Positions 8,271 to 16,845 of a DNA stretch of 64,000 bases are shown piece by piece. Location of the stretch: NCBI RefSeq assembly GCF_018596315.1, contig NZ_JAHEAG010000001.1, forward strand, positions 806,001-870,000, read 5' to 3'. The position numbers and the translations under genes are program-made. The DNA is from Bradyrhizobium sp. SRL28 (lineage in GTDB: Bacteria; Pseudomonadota; Alphaproteobacteria; Rhizobiales; Xanthobacteraceae). Positions within the stretch are counted from its first letter, which is position 1; every line of letters begins with the position of its first letter. Under the pieces are notes generated by a model. The model was not told where the DNA came from. It did no database searches and saw only the letters and a program-made list of their open reading frames with translations.

Positions 8271-10370
8271 CTAGCCTTCGATCTTCGAAAAATCCGCAAC
8301 CGCGCGGGTCGCCGCGCGGATCTCGTTCAGAAGCTTTAGTCGGTTCTCGCGCACCTTGGGTTCATCGTCATTGACCTTGACCTTGTCGAAGAACGCATCG
8401 ACCGCCGGACGCAGCTTGGCCATCGCGCTCATTGCGCTGGCGAAATCTTCCTTCGCGACTGCAGCACCGGCTTCGCTCTTGACCTGATCGATCGCCTTGG
8501 CGAGCGCCTTTTCCTCAGGCAAATTGTAAAGCCCGGCATTCGGGGCGCCGTCAAACGTGCGCTTGTCCTTTTTCTCCTCGATCGCAAGGATGTTACTCGC
8601 GCGCTTGGTCCCTGCAAGCAGGTTCTTGCCGTCGTCGGTGTCAAGGAACTTTCCGAGCGCCTCGACGCGGCGGACGACCAACAGGAGGTCATCCTGGCCG
8701 CCGAGCGAAAACACGGCATCCACGAGATCGTGACGCGCGCCCTGATCGCGAAGCTGGACCTTCAGGCGGTCGGCGAAGAAGGAGAGGAGATCGCCCGGAA
8801 GTTTCTGAGCGTCGCCCGTTGCCGGCAAACCGACCATGGCCGACTTCGCCACGTTCAGGATCGGTAGTCGAAGCGTATTCTCGACGATCAGCCTGATGAC
8901 ACCCAGCGCCGCGCGCCGCAACGCATACGGATCTTTGCTACCCGTCGGCTTCTCGTCGATCGCCCAGAATCCGGCCAGCGTGTCGATCTTGTCGGCCAGA
9001 GCGACCGCAACGCTCACCGGATCGGTCGGCACGCGATCGGCGGGCCCTTGCGGCTTGTAGTGCTCCTCGCTCGCTGCGGCGACGGAGGCGTCTTCGCCCA
9101 ATGCCTGCGCATAGTACTTCCCCATCAAGCCTTGCAGCTCGGGGAATTCGCCGACGACTTCGGTGAGCAAATCGGCTTTCGCCAGATGCGCGGCACGCTT
9201 GGCCTTTTCGACGTCGGCGCCGACCAGCGGCGCGATCTCGGCGGCCAGCCGTTCGATGCGCTTGATACGTTCGGCCTGCGTGCCGAGCTTCTCGTGGAAC
9301 ACGATCTGCTCGAACTTCGGCAGGCGAGCTTCGAGCTTCGTCTTCAGGTCGGTCTCATAGAAGAATTTTGCGTCGCTCAGCCGCGCGCGGATCACACGCT
9401 CGTTACCGCCGATGATGGTCTTGCCGCCGTCGGTGGCTTCGATGTTGGCGGTGAGGATGAACTTGTTGGTGAGCTTGCCCGTCTTGGGATCGCTGACCAC
9501 AAAGCATTTCTGGTTGTTGCGGATGGTGGCGCGGATCACCTCGTCCGGGATCGTGAGATACTCCTCGTCGAACGATCCCATCAGCGCGACCGGCCACTCC
9601 ACGAGGCCTGCGACCTCGTCCAGCAGCACCTGATCCTCGACCAACTCAAATCCTTGCGCGAACGCCAATTGCTTGGCATCGGCCAGGATGATGTCCTTGC
9701 GCGCCTGCGGATCGAGCACGACTTTTGCGGCCTTGAGCTTCGCTTCGTAATCCTCGAAGCGGCGCACCGGGATCGCTGACGGCGCCATGAAGCGGTGACC
9801 GAACGTGGTCTGGCCGGCCTCGATGCCGTCGACGGAAAATTTCACCACATCGGGTTCTTCGGTCTCCGGCCCGAAGGTCGCGATGATCGAATGCAGCGGC
9901 CGCACCCAGGACAGCGAACCCGATTTGGCCGAACGTTCGCCCCAGCGCATTGATTTCGGCCAAGGGAAGGTTCTGACGATGACCGGCAGAATCTCGGCGA
10001 GCACGTCGAGCGTGGCACGTCCCGGCTTTTCGATCAGCGCGATGTAGAAATCGCCCTTCTTCGGATCGGTCTGGATCTTGGCGTCTTCGATCCGGGCGAG
10101 ACCCGTCGCCTTCAAGAACCCCTGGATCGCCGCATCGGGGCCGCCGACGCGCGGGCCGCGGCGCTCTTCCTTCAGGTCGGACTGCCGCGCCGGGATGCCG
10201 TGCACGGTCAGCGCCAGCCGCCGCGGCGTCGCAAACGCCTTGGCGCCTTCATAGACGAGGCCTTCGGCGACCAGCTTGTCGGTGACCATGCGGCGCAGGT
10301 CGTCCGCCGCCTTCGCCTGCATGCGTGCGGGGATTTCCTCGGAAAACAGTTCCAGCAGAAGATCAGGCAT
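8271..10370 (-). CDS. glyS: Glycyl-tRNA synthetase, beta subunit
   Basis: This is the 699-residue beta subunit of the bacterial alpha2beta2 glycyl-tRNA synthetase. It begins [18 protein letters not shown], the hallmark start of the family. Internal blocks such as [10 protein letters not shown] and an HD-domain-like central region follow, with an anticodon-binding-type C-terminus ([21 protein letters not shown]). The ATG shares its A with the glyQ stop (TGATG), implying translational coupling. The open frame extends 50 codons further upstream inside glyQ, which I reject as non-coding. Confidence 0.97.
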   Translation of the reverse strand: MPDLLLELFSEEIPARMQAKAADDLRRMVTDKLVAEGLVYEGAKAFATPRRLALTVHGIPARQSDLKEERRGPRVGGPDAAIQGFLKATGLARIEDAKIQTDPKKGDFYIALIEKPGRATLDVLAEILPVIVRTFPWPKSMRWGERSAKSGSLSWVRPLHSIIATFGPETEEPDVVKFSVDGIEAGQTTFGHRFMAPSAIPVRRFEDYEAKLKAAKVVLDPQARKDIILADAKQLAFAQGFELVEDQVLLDEVAGLVEWPVALMGSFDEEYLTIPDEVIRATIRNNQKCFVVSDPKTGKLTNKFILTANIEATDGGKTIIGGNERVIRARLSDAKFFYETDLKTKLEARLPKFEQIVFHEKLGTQAERIKRIERLAAEIAPLVGADVEKAKRAAHLAKADLLTEVVGEFPELQGLMGKYYAQALGEDASVAAASEEHYKPQGPADRVPTDPVSVAVALADKIDTLAGFWAIDEKPTGSKDPYALRRAALGVIRLIVENTLRLPILNVAKSAMVGLPATGDAQKLPGDLLSFFADRLKVQLRDQGARHDLVDAVFSLGGQDDLLLVVRRVEALGKFLDTDDGKNLLAGTKRASNILAIEEKKDKRTFDGAPNAGLYNLPEEKALAKAIDQVKSEAGAAVAKEDFASAMSAMAKLRPAVDAFFDKVKVNDDEPKVRENRLKLLNEIRAATRAVADFSKIEG

Positions 10371-11305
10371 CAGATCGCCCTGCCCGCTTCGGTGTGAACC
10401 CAGGCTTCGCCGCAGGCCTTTGCCAGTTCGCGCACCCGCATGATGTAGCTCTGCCGTTCGGTCACCGAGATCACGCCGCGGGCGTCGAGCAGGTTGAAGA
10501 CGTGGCTCGCCTTGATGCACTGGTCATAGGCCGGCAGCGCCATCAGATGTTCTTTCTGATTGCCGCCCTCTTTCCACCCGACCGCGAGATATTTCCGACA
10601 GGCCTCTTCCGCCATCTTGAACTGCTCGAACAGCATCGCCGTATCAGCATGCTCGAAATTGTGCCGCGAATATTCCTGTTCGGCCTGCAGGAACACATCG
10701 CCATAGGTGACCTTGTCGGCGCCGTCGCGGCCGTTGAAGTTGAGATCGTAGACGCGGTCGACACCCTGCACATACATCGCCAACCGCTCGAGCCCATACG
10801 TGAGTTCGCCGGCAACGGGCGCGCATTCGACGCCCGCGACCTGCTGGAAATAAGTGAACTGGCTGACTTCCATGCCGTCGCACCAGCACTCCCAGCCCAG
10901 GCCCCACGCACCCAGCGTCGGGCTCTCCCAATCGTCCTCGACGAAGCGGATGTCGTGCAGACTCGAATCGATGCCGATGGCGGCCAGCGACTTCAGGTAC
11001 AGGTCCTGAAGGTTCGGCGGCGACGGCTTCATGATCACCTGAAACTGATAGTAGTGCTGCATCCGGTTGGGATTTTCACCGTAGCGGCCGTCCTTGGGCC
11101 GCCGCGAAGGCTGCACATAGGCCGCATTCCAGCGCTTCGGGCCAAGCGCACGCAGCGTCGTCGCCGGATGAAAGGTGCCCGCACCCATTTCCATGTCGTA
11201 GGGCTGCAGGATCACGCAGCCCTGCTCCGCCCAAAACCGTTGCAGGGCAAGGATGAAGCCCTGGAACGAACGTTCCGGGCGCATATGGGCAGGAAGTGCG
11301 TCCAT
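10370..11305 (-). CDS. glyQ: Glycyl-tRNA synthetase, alpha subunit
   Basis: The catalytic alpha subunit (311 residues) activates glycine with ATP and charges tRNA-Gly together with GlyS. The sequence shows [20 protein letters not shown] near the N-terminus, [22 protein letters not shown], and [20 protein letters not shown], all characteristic of class II GlyQ. Length matches the family. It is the first gene of glyQ-glyS, with the two frames overlapping by a single base. Confidence 0.97.
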   Translation of the reverse strand: MDALPAHMRPERSFQGFILALQRFWAEQGCVILQPYDMEMGAGTFHPATTLRALGPKRWNAAYVQPSRRPKDGRYGENPNRMQHYYQFQVIMKPSPPNLQDLYLKSLAAIGIDSSLHDIRFVEDDWESPTLGAWGLGWECWCDGMEVSQFTYFQQVAGVECAPVAGELTYGLERLAMYVQGVDRVYDLNFNGRDGADKVTYGDVFLQAEQEYSRHNFEHADTAMLFEQFKMAEEACRKYLAVGWKEGGNQKEHLMALPAYDQCIKASHVFNLLDARGVISVTERQSYIMRVRELAKACGEAWVHTEAGRAI

Positions 11306-11424
11306 CGGCAGAATCGGTCTCGCGAAGGGGGATTGAAGAGCGCGGGACCGTATCGACGCGGGGCCGTGGAATCAAGGCGGTGCCGGTGGTATGGCACCGC
11401 CCAATTGGTGCGAAGGCGCTTGTT

Positions 11425-11637
11425 CTAACCCGGCCGATAGGCGCCGGTGACGGGGTCGCGGCGCAGCGTCGGAATGTCGGCCGTTTGGGCGGCCTCGCCG
11501 ACGCGCGCCAGGCGCGCCTCTTCCAGTTCCCTGTTGATCCGGACGGCAGTCTTGTAGGCCCATCGGACCACGGCGAGCCCACCCAGGGCACCCGCGAATG
11601 CGATCAGCGGCGGCATCGGTCGATCCTTGTCGTTCAC
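11425..11637 (-). CDS. Small conserved hypothetical protein with one membrane segment
   Basis: A 70-residue frame starting at a GTG (VNDKDRPMPPLIAFAGALGG) has one hydrophobic segment at about residues 9-28, then a charged helix (RINRELEEARLARVGEAA) and the C-terminal RRDPVTGAYRPG. It stands 120 bases upstream of glyQ on the same strand. I do not know its role. Codon composition and the amphipathic helix make it look like a real gene. A second in-frame ATG at residue 8 could also be the start. Confidence 0.6.
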   Translation of the reverse strand: MNDKDRPMPPLIAFAGALGGLAVVRWAYKTAVRINRELEEARLARVGEAAQTADIPTLRRDPVTGAYRPG

Positions 11638-11737
11638 GTGTCAGCCCCCAATGGCTCGCATTGTCGCCCAAGCCGGCCTGCGCCGCAATTCCGCTTTTGG
11701 GACTAAATGGCGCGGCCCGTTGACTTCCAGTTGATTT

Positions 11738-12649
11738 CTAGAACCCGAATTTGGCCCAGATCGCCCGTGTCTCCAGCGCGGAAATCAGGTCATCCGGCAA
11801 TCCCCCGATACCGTCGAATGCGGCCAGCGCGCCCGCCCCCGGCGACTTCCGGCCCAACAGCCCGGCCAGCATCCCGCTTGCGGGCGCGATGACGGGCGTC
11901 AGCACCTTCTCGCCAAAGCGCTCGCGCAGCGTCGACCTGATATCGCCGATCTTGTCCGCAAGACCCAGCGAGACGGACTTCTCGCCCGCCCAGTATTCGC
12001 CGGTGAACAGGACGTCCTCGGCTCCCTTGAGCCGCGCACCGCGACTGCCTTTGACCAGCGCAATGAAGATGGCGTGGATCTCGCGCTGAAGCGCCTTCAG
12101 GCGCGCCACGTCTTCGGGATCTTCAGGCAGGAACGGATCGAGCATCGCCTTGTGCTCGCCTGCCGTATAAAGCCGCCGCTCGACGCCAATTCTCTTGATC
12201 AGGTCCTGAAAACCGAAACTGCCGCCGACCACGCCGATCGAACCGAGGATCGAGGACGGATCGCAGAATATCTCGTCGCCGGCGCAGGCGATCATGTAGC
12301 CGCCGGATGCCGCGACGTCCTCGACGAACACCAGCACCGGCAGTTTCTTTTCCGCGGCAAGCTGCCTGATCCGCAAATAGATCTGGCGCGATTGCACCGG
12401 CGAGCCGCCGGGCGAATTGATCACCAGCGCCACAGCCTTGGCGTGTTTGGTGGCGAAAGCGCGTTCCAGCGTCCTGGCGATGCCCGCCAGCGTCAGGCCA
12501 GGCCGTAACGGCGTCACCGCGCCGATGACACCCGACAAACGCACCACCGGAACGACAGCGGCGTCGCGCCGGAATTTTGCCGGAATGAGTTGCTTCACCC
12601 TGTCAATGAGGTTCGGCAATCCCGCGCGATCACTTATTTGTTCACTCAT
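11738..12649 (-). CDS. S49 family peptidase (SppA/SohB-like)
   Basis: A 303-residue serine protease of the signal-peptide-peptidase A type. The ClpP-like fold is marked by ALVINSPGGSPVQSRQIY and by EDVAASGGYMIACAGDEI with nucleophile Ser115. The general base is Lys167 in TAGEHKAMLDPF, giving the Ser/Lys dyad of short S49 enzymes. No clear N-terminal membrane anchor is seen, unlike Escherichia coli SppA, so it may be cytoplasmic or peripheral. These enzymes degrade cleaved signal peptides and membrane protein fragments. The ATG is preceded by GAGGT at 7 bases. Confidence 0.9.
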   Translation of the reverse strand: MSEQISDRAGLPNLIDRVKQLIPAKFRRDAAVVPVVRLSGVIGAVTPLRPGLTLAGIARTLERAFATKHAKAVALVINSPGGSPVQSRQIYLRIRQLAAEKKLPVLVFVEDVAASGGYMIACAGDEIFCDPSSILGSIGVVGGSFGFQDLIKRIGVERRLYTAGEHKAMLDPFLPEDPEDVARLKALQREIHAIFIALVKGSRGARLKGAEDVLFTGEYWAGEKSVSLGLADKIGDIRSTLRERFGEKVLTPVIAPASGMLAGLLGRKSPGAGALAAFDGIGGLPDDLISALETRAIWAKFGF

Positions 12650-12720
12650 GCCGTTACCTCGAATTAACCATTTTTTATCCCACCACTGTCATTGCAAAGG
12701 CAGAAACGCCGTTTTTGGCC

Positions 12721-12746
12721 GGAACGCCTTTTGCATTGCAGACGTT
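12721..12746 (+). promoter_or_regulatory. EcfG-type (general stress response) promoter
   Basis: GGAAC (12721-12725) and CGTT (12743-12746) are separated by 17 bases, an exact match to the alphaproteobacterial EcfG consensus GGAAC-N16/17-CGTT. The predicted start of transcription, near 12753, is about 23 bases before the ATG of the 32-residue peptide gene at 12776. Confidence 0.65.
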
Positions 12747-12775
12747 AAAGCTGCAATGGCGCAGCGGAGACTGAC

Positions 12776-12874
12776 ATGAAAATTTACCTGCTGATAATGC
12801 TCATCGGCAGCCTTCTGGCCGCGATCCACTTTACATCGGCGCCGAAGCAACAGTCAGAGACGCTTCCGCAATAG
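12776..12874 (+). CDS. 32-residue secreted or membrane peptide, probable stress gene
   Basis: The peptide begins MKIYLLIMLIGSLLAAIHFT and ends SAPKQQSETLPQ: a hydrophobic helix followed by a short polar tail, like a tiny exported or single-pass membrane peptide. The ATG has GGAG 7 bases upstream, and an exact EcfG consensus promoter lies just before it. Those two signals are why I call it a gene despite its size. I do not recognise a function. It stops 23 bases before the end of the convergent methyltransferase gene. Confidence 0.6.
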   Translation: MKIYLLIMLIGSLLAAIHFTSAPKQQSETLPQ

Positions 12875-12897
12875 CGTCCTGTTCGAGGAAGCCACCA

Positions 12898-13665
12898 TTA
12901 CGGGTTCGCGAGCGGCAAGCTCCCCTTCCCGGCCAGAACCTCCTGCACCCTTTTACTAGGCAAGCCTTGCTCATCATTGAGCATCAGGGCGGGATGGATT
13001 TGCGTCGGCGCCCGCCCACCCTTGGTGGCGCGAACCAGGATGCGATTGGCAGGCCCCCGCGCGTCGCCGTGAACCGGCAGAACCTGCAGGCTCCCGAAAC
13101 CGTGATCGAGCGCGGAAAACACCTCGGCGATCCCATCGGCGCGCCAGATCAGCGTCAGCGCGCCCCTCGATTTGAGAATGCGCCGCGCCGCGTGAATCCA
13201 TTTCCAGAGCGTCGTTGCGGTCGCCATATGCGCTATCCCGCGCGCGGTGTCCGGCGAGGCGCGATGCCGCGCGGGGTCGTTGAAGGGCGGATTCATCAGC
13301 ACCGCATCGACGCTGTCAGGCGCGAGGCCAGCAGCGGCAAAGGCTGCGGCATCAGCTTCCACATCGAGCACGATCACGTCAGCGTGAATCGCATTCGCAT
13401 CCGCATTGGCGCGCGCAATGCCCGCCAGCGTTGTATCGATCTCGACCAGGGCCAGATCGATGCCGGCCACGCGCCTGGCAACCGCCAGGCCCGCGACCCC
13501 GACGCCGGCCCCGAGATCGGCCACGCGGTCGCCCGAACGGGCTGGCGTCGCCGCCGCCAGCAACACCGCATCGTGACCGGCGCGATGTCCCGATTTCAGT
13601 TGCATCAGACGCAATTGCCCGCCGAGAAACGCATCCTCGGTGAGTTCGAGGACGGGGTCAGTCAT
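12898..13665 (-). CDS. TrmN6-like tRNA/rRNA adenine methyltransferase
   Basis: A 255-residue class I methyltransferase with ADLGAGVGVAGLAVA (residues 49-63) and the NPPF motif (MNPPFND, residues 124-130) that marks N6-adenine or related amino-methylating enzymes. It resembles the TrmN6/YfiC family that methylates A37 of tRNA1-Val. The start MTDPVLELTEDAFLGGQL matches the family N-terminus; the longer open frame into the upstream gene is not needed. The start overlaps the end of the DUF2007 gene by 8 bases, so the two are probably cotranscribed. Confidence 0.8.
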   Translation of the reverse strand: MTDPVLELTEDAFLGGQLRLMQLKSGHRAGHDAVLLAAATPARSGDRVADLGAGVGVAGLAVARRVAGIDLALVEIDTTLAGIARANADANAIHADVIVLDVEADAAAFAAAGLAPDSVDAVLMNPPFNDPARHRASPDTARGIAHMATATTLWKWIHAARRILKSRGALTLIWRADGIAEVFSALDHGFGSLQVLPVHGDARGPANRILVRATKGGRAPTQIHPALMLNDEQGLPSKRVQEVLAGKGSLPLANP

Positions 13666-13885
13666 CGGGGCGCAATTCGTGGGCCAGGCCCGCCTCGGCC
13701 AGCAGCTGGCGCGCAGCGCGATTGTCGTCCTCATGGACCAGGATACGGCGCGGCAGGATGCCGAGCGATCCCTCGATGACGCTCATGTTCTGGTCCAGCA
13801 CCAGATGATGGATATTGGCGCCGTCGAGCAGCGCGCCGACTGCGGAAACCAGCACGATATCGTTGGTCCTGACCAATTCCCGCAC
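13658..13885 (-). CDS. DUF2007 domain protein
   Basis: This 75-residue protein (VRELVRTNDIVLVSAVGALL...) matches the DUF2007 pattern: an N-terminal strand, then a helix-containing LLDGANIHHLVLDQNMSV, and RRILVHEDDNRAARQLL at the end. The GTG start has AAGGAG 8 bases upstream, which decides against the longer TTG-initiated frame that would run into the opposite-strand gene's promoter. It is placed immediately before the TrmN6-like gene, an arrangement I believe is common in rhizobia. It has no known enzymatic activity. Confidence 0.75.
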   Translation of the reverse strand: MRELVRTNDIVLVSAVGALLDGANIHHLVLDQNMSVIEGSLGILPRRILVHEDDNRAARQLLAEAGLAHELRPDD

Positions 13886-14016
13886 GTGACGCACTCCTTT
13901 TCGCCCGGGTGCGGCGATGGCATCGGGCCTGTCAACCGCTACCTGCCCTTGCCGCCATAGCCCGCACTTTCTATTGTAGTAAGGATAGTGCGAATTGGCC
14001 AAAATTGGAGACCCGC

Positions 14017-15024
14017 GTGGCGGTTATTGTACCCTTCGAAAGCCCGAACGCCTCGATAGATGCGCTGGTCGGGCTCGTCGCCGCCGACATGGAGCGGGTC
14101 AACGCCACGATCCTGTCGCGGACGGGGTCGGAAGTCACCATGATTCCGGAGGTCGCCAACCACCTGATTTCATCCGGCGGCAAACGTCTGCGCCCGATGC
14201 TGACGCTGGCGATGGCAAGCCTCACCGGCTATTCCGGCGACGGCCATATCAAGCTCGCGGCCTCCGTCGAGTTCATGCACACCGCGACGCTGCTGCATGA
14301 CGACGTGGTCGACGAGAGCGAACTGCGCCGCGGCAAGCTGTCGGCGCGGATGCTGTGGGGCAATGAGGCGAGCGTGCTGGTCGGCGACTTCCTGCTCGGC
14401 CAGGCCTTCCGCATGATGGTCGAAGTCGGCTCGCTGCGCGCGCTCGACATTCTCTCCTCCGCCGCGGCCACCATCGCCGAAGGCGAAGTGATGCAGCTTG
14501 CTGCAGCCAAGAACACCGCGACCACCGAAGACGAATACCTCGCCGTTATCAGGGGCAAGACCGCCGAACTGTTTGCCGCCGCCTGCGAGGTCGGCCCCGT
14601 GATCGCCAACCGGCCGAAGGCCGAGCAGACCGCGTGCCGCTCGGTCGGCATGAATCTCGGCATCGCGTTCCAGCTCGTCGACGACGTGCTGGACTATGGT
14701 GGCAAGGCCGCGAAACTCGGCAAGAACATCGGCGACGATTTCCGCGAGGGCAAGATCACGCTGCCGGTGGTACTGGCATTCCGCCGCGGCAATGACAGCG
14801 AGCGCAAGTTCTGGATCAAGGCATTGGAGCGCGGCGAGATCGGCGACAGCGACCTCGATCATGCCATCGGCCTGATGACCAAGCACCGCGCGCTGGAAGA
14901 CACGATCAGCCGCGCCCAGCATTACGGCGCGATGGCCGTCGACGCGCTGGCGCTGTTCCCGGCCTCACCCATGAAGACCGCGCTCGAGCAGGTCGTGGCG
15001 TTTTGTTTGGCGCGGTCGCATTGA
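14017..15024 (+). CDS. Polyprenyl (octa/decaprenyl) diphosphate synthase
   Basis: This is a trans-prenyltransferase that makes the side chain of ubiquinone. The first aspartate-rich motif is LLHDDVVDES (D95-D99) and the second QLVDDVLDYGGK (D222-D226). The substrate-binding GGKRLRP lies at residues 54-60. I chose the GTG at 14017, preceded by TTGGAG at 7 bases, giving 335 residues, the usual family length. The upstream 36 codons of open frame lie in the divergent promoter. Chain length (8 versus 10 isoprenes) cannot be told from these motifs; Bradyrhizobium makes Q-10. Confidence 0.92.
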   Translation: MAVIVPFESPNASIDALVGLVAADMERVNATILSRTGSEVTMIPEVANHLISSGGKRLRPMLTLAMASLTGYSGDGHIKLAASVEFMHTATLLHDDVVDESELRRGKLSARMLWGNEASVLVGDFLLGQAFRMMVEVGSLRALDILSSAAATIAEGEVMQLAAAKNTATTEDEYLAVIRGKTAELFAAACEVGPVIANRPKAEQTACRSVGMNLGIAFQLVDDVLDYGGKAAKLGKNIGDDFREGKITLPVVLAFRRGNDSERKFWIKALERGEIGDSDLDHAIGLMTKHRALEDTISRAQHYGAMAVDALALFPASPMKTALEQVVAFCLARSH

Positions 15025-15032
15025 TTCCGCTT

Positions 15033-15149
15033 CCGTCATACCCCGCGAAGGCGGGGTATCCAGTACGCCGCGGCTTCTCAATGGAACGCTGATGCCTCTG
15101 GAATACTGGATCACCCGCCCCAGTGCGCAATTGCGCACAAGGCGGGTGA
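15033..15149. repeat. Family-D intergenic repeat (copy 1)
   Basis: The unit starts CGTCATACCCCGCGAAGGCG, contains ATCCAGTACGCCG and a complementary TACTGGATCACCCGCC, and encloses the perfect palindrome GTGCGCAATTGCGCAC at 15123-15138. A second copy is at 45887-45985. Both lie between co-directional genes. Confidence 0.75.
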
Positions 15150-15201
15150 AGACAGCGCGTAGTTGAGCGAAGCCATACCCTTCCTACAAAAAGAGATCGC
15201 A

Positions 15202-15834
15202 TTGAACGGCACCAATTTCACATTGTTTCTCTTGGCCGCGCTTGTCATTGCCGCGGTCCCCGGTCCGGGAATCTTTTACGTCGCGGCACGGACGCTGTCG
15301 GGCGGCAAAAGCGCCGGTATCGCCTCGACATTTGGGACCGCACTCGGCGGGCTCGTACATGTAATCGCGGGCGGACTTGGCGTCTCGGCGATCATCCTTG
15401 CCAGTGCCGAACTGTTCACCGTGCTCAAATTCACCGGCGCGCTCTATCTGGTCTGGCTTGGCCTCAAGACGTTTCGCGAGGCGCGCGATCTTCTGCCGCA
15501 ACAGGCCATCGCTGTCGATAAGCAACAACGGGTGTTTCGGGAAGGCGTGCTCGTTGAAGCGCTAAATCCGAAGACCGCGGCGTTCTTTCTGGCCTTCATT
15601 CCGCAATTCATCGACCCGGCCGGCGGCTACCCTGCGCTCCAGTTCATCACGCTCGGCCTGATCTCGGTGGCGCTCAACACACTGGTCGATGTCGTCGTGG
15701 TGATGATGGCCGCGACGGCGCGCGCCGGCCTCACGCGCAATCCGAATCTGCTTCAACGATTGCGACAGGGCTCGGGGCTGTTCATCGCCGGCCTCGGTAT
15801 TTCGCTGGCGCTGGCGCGGCGGCCGGCAAGCTAG
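15202..15834 (+). CDS. LysE/RhtB family amino-acid exporter
   Basis: A membrane protein of about 210 residues with five to six hydrophobic segments and the LysE signature near the start (AAVPGPGIFYVAARTLSGGKSAG), followed by GTALGGLVHV and ALNPKTAAFFLAFIPQFI. The family exports amino acids or derivatives across the inner membrane. I chose the TTG at 15202 (LNGTNFTLFLLAAL), which starts exactly at the first helix; an alternative TTG at 15163 would add 13 residues. It ends in front of a family-A repeat that separates it from convergent ispE. Confidence 0.85.
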   Translation: MNGTNFTLFLLAALVIAAVPGPGIFYVAARTLSGGKSAGIASTFGTALGGLVHVIAGGLGVSAIILASAELFTVLKFTGALYLVWLGLKTFREARDLLPQQAIAVDKQQRVFREGVLVEALNPKTAAFFLAFIPQFIDPAGGYPALQFITLGLISVALNTLVDVVVVMMAATARAGLTRNPNLLQRLRQGSGLFIAGLGISLALARRPAS

Positions 15835-15837
15835 GCC

Positions 15838-15924
15838 GTAGGGTGGGCAAAGGCGCATCGCGCCGTGCCCACCATCAGCACTCCGCCAGGAATGGTGGGC
15901 ACGCTATCGCTTTGCCCACCCTAC
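15838..15924. repeat. Family-A palindromic repeat (copy 2)
   Basis: The sequence reads GTAGGGTGGGCAAAGGCGCA ... GCTTTGCCCACCCTAC. It lies between the convergent LysE-family and ispE genes, starting 4 bases after the LysE stop codon. Confidence 0.9.
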
Positions 15925-15933
15925 AAAATCGGC

Positions 15934-16818
15934 CTAGCTCAGCGTTCCCGCATGCACCCACCATCCGGGGTGATCGCGCCGGATTTGCTCCGCCGCGCGG
16001 CCGGCTTCGGCGGTGTTCTCATAGATCGCAAAGCAGGTGGCGCCCGATCCGGACATCCGCGCCAGCCAGGCGCCGTTGGTCGCGTTGAGCGCTGCGATAA
16101 CCTCAGAGATCACGGGCTGGACGCGCATGGCCGGCGCTTCCAGATCGTTGGAACTGGCAGCGAGCGCTTCAACCCAGTCTTCGAGCGATGCTTTCTCGTC
16201 GGGCCAGCGGTCCTGCAGCAGCACGTCGGTGACGCCGACCAGCAATTGGCCCTTACGCAGGCCAAGCGCGTTGAAGACGTCTTTGGTCGCGACGGGAACG
16301 CCGGGATTGACCATCACGCAGGGCATTTTTGGCAAGTTGAGCGGCTGCAGCGACTCGCCGACGCCGGTCATGACGCAACCGAGCGAATTGACGCAGACCG
16401 GCACGTCGGCGCCGGTCAGTTGCGCCACTTCGATAATACGGGGATCGTCGAGCGCGAGCCCGTTCAACTGCGAAAGCAGCCGCAGCGCGGCTGCGGCATC
16501 GGCCGAACCTCCGCCGATGCCGGCCGCGACCGGCAAGACCTTGTCGAGCGAGAAGCTGCCGGCCTTCATATCAGGTACGCGCTCGGCCAGCAGACGCGCG
16601 GCCTTGAGCACCAGATTATCCGACGTATCGCCGCACGCCTGCGCCAGCGGTCCCGACATTTTCAGATCCAGATCGGGACCGGGCGTCAGCGTCAGCAGGT
16701 CGGCGCAATCGGCGAACGCCACCACGCTTTCGAGATCATGAAAGCCGTCCGCACGACGGCCGTTCACCTGCAAGGTCAGGTTGACCTTGGCGCGCGCCTC
16801 ATCACTCAATGCCGGCAT
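15934..16818 (-). CDS. ispE: 4-diphosphocytidyl-2-C-methyl-D-erythritol kinase
   Basis: This GHMP kinase phosphorylates CDP-methylerythritol in the non-mevalonate isoprenoid pathway. The signature LPVAAGIGGGSADAAAALR (residues 95-113) binds ATP. The N-terminal ARAKVNLTLQVNGRRADGFH and the C-terminal ARMSGSGATCFAIY are typical of IspE. Length (294) is normal. It lies downstream of the TPR gene on the same strand with a short gap. It supplies precursors used by the polyprenyl synthase encoded 1 kb away, though the two are not in an operon. Confidence 0.95.
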   Translation of the reverse strand: MPALSDEARAKVNLTLQVNGRRADGFHDLESVVAFADCADLLTLTPGPDLDLKMSGPLAQACGDTSDNLVLKAARLLAERVPDMKAGSFSLDKVLPVAAGIGGGSADAAAALRLLSQLNGLALDDPRIIEVAQLTGADVPVCVNSLGCVMTGVGESLQPLNLPKMPCVMVNPGVPVATKDVFNALGLRKGQLLVGVTDVLLQDRWPDEKASLEDWVEALAASSNDLEAPAMRVQPVISEVIAALNATNGAWLARMSGSGATCFAIYENTAEAGRAAEQIRRDHPGWWVHAGTLS

Positions 16819-16845
16819 TACCGAACAGCCCCTAAAGTCCTCGCC

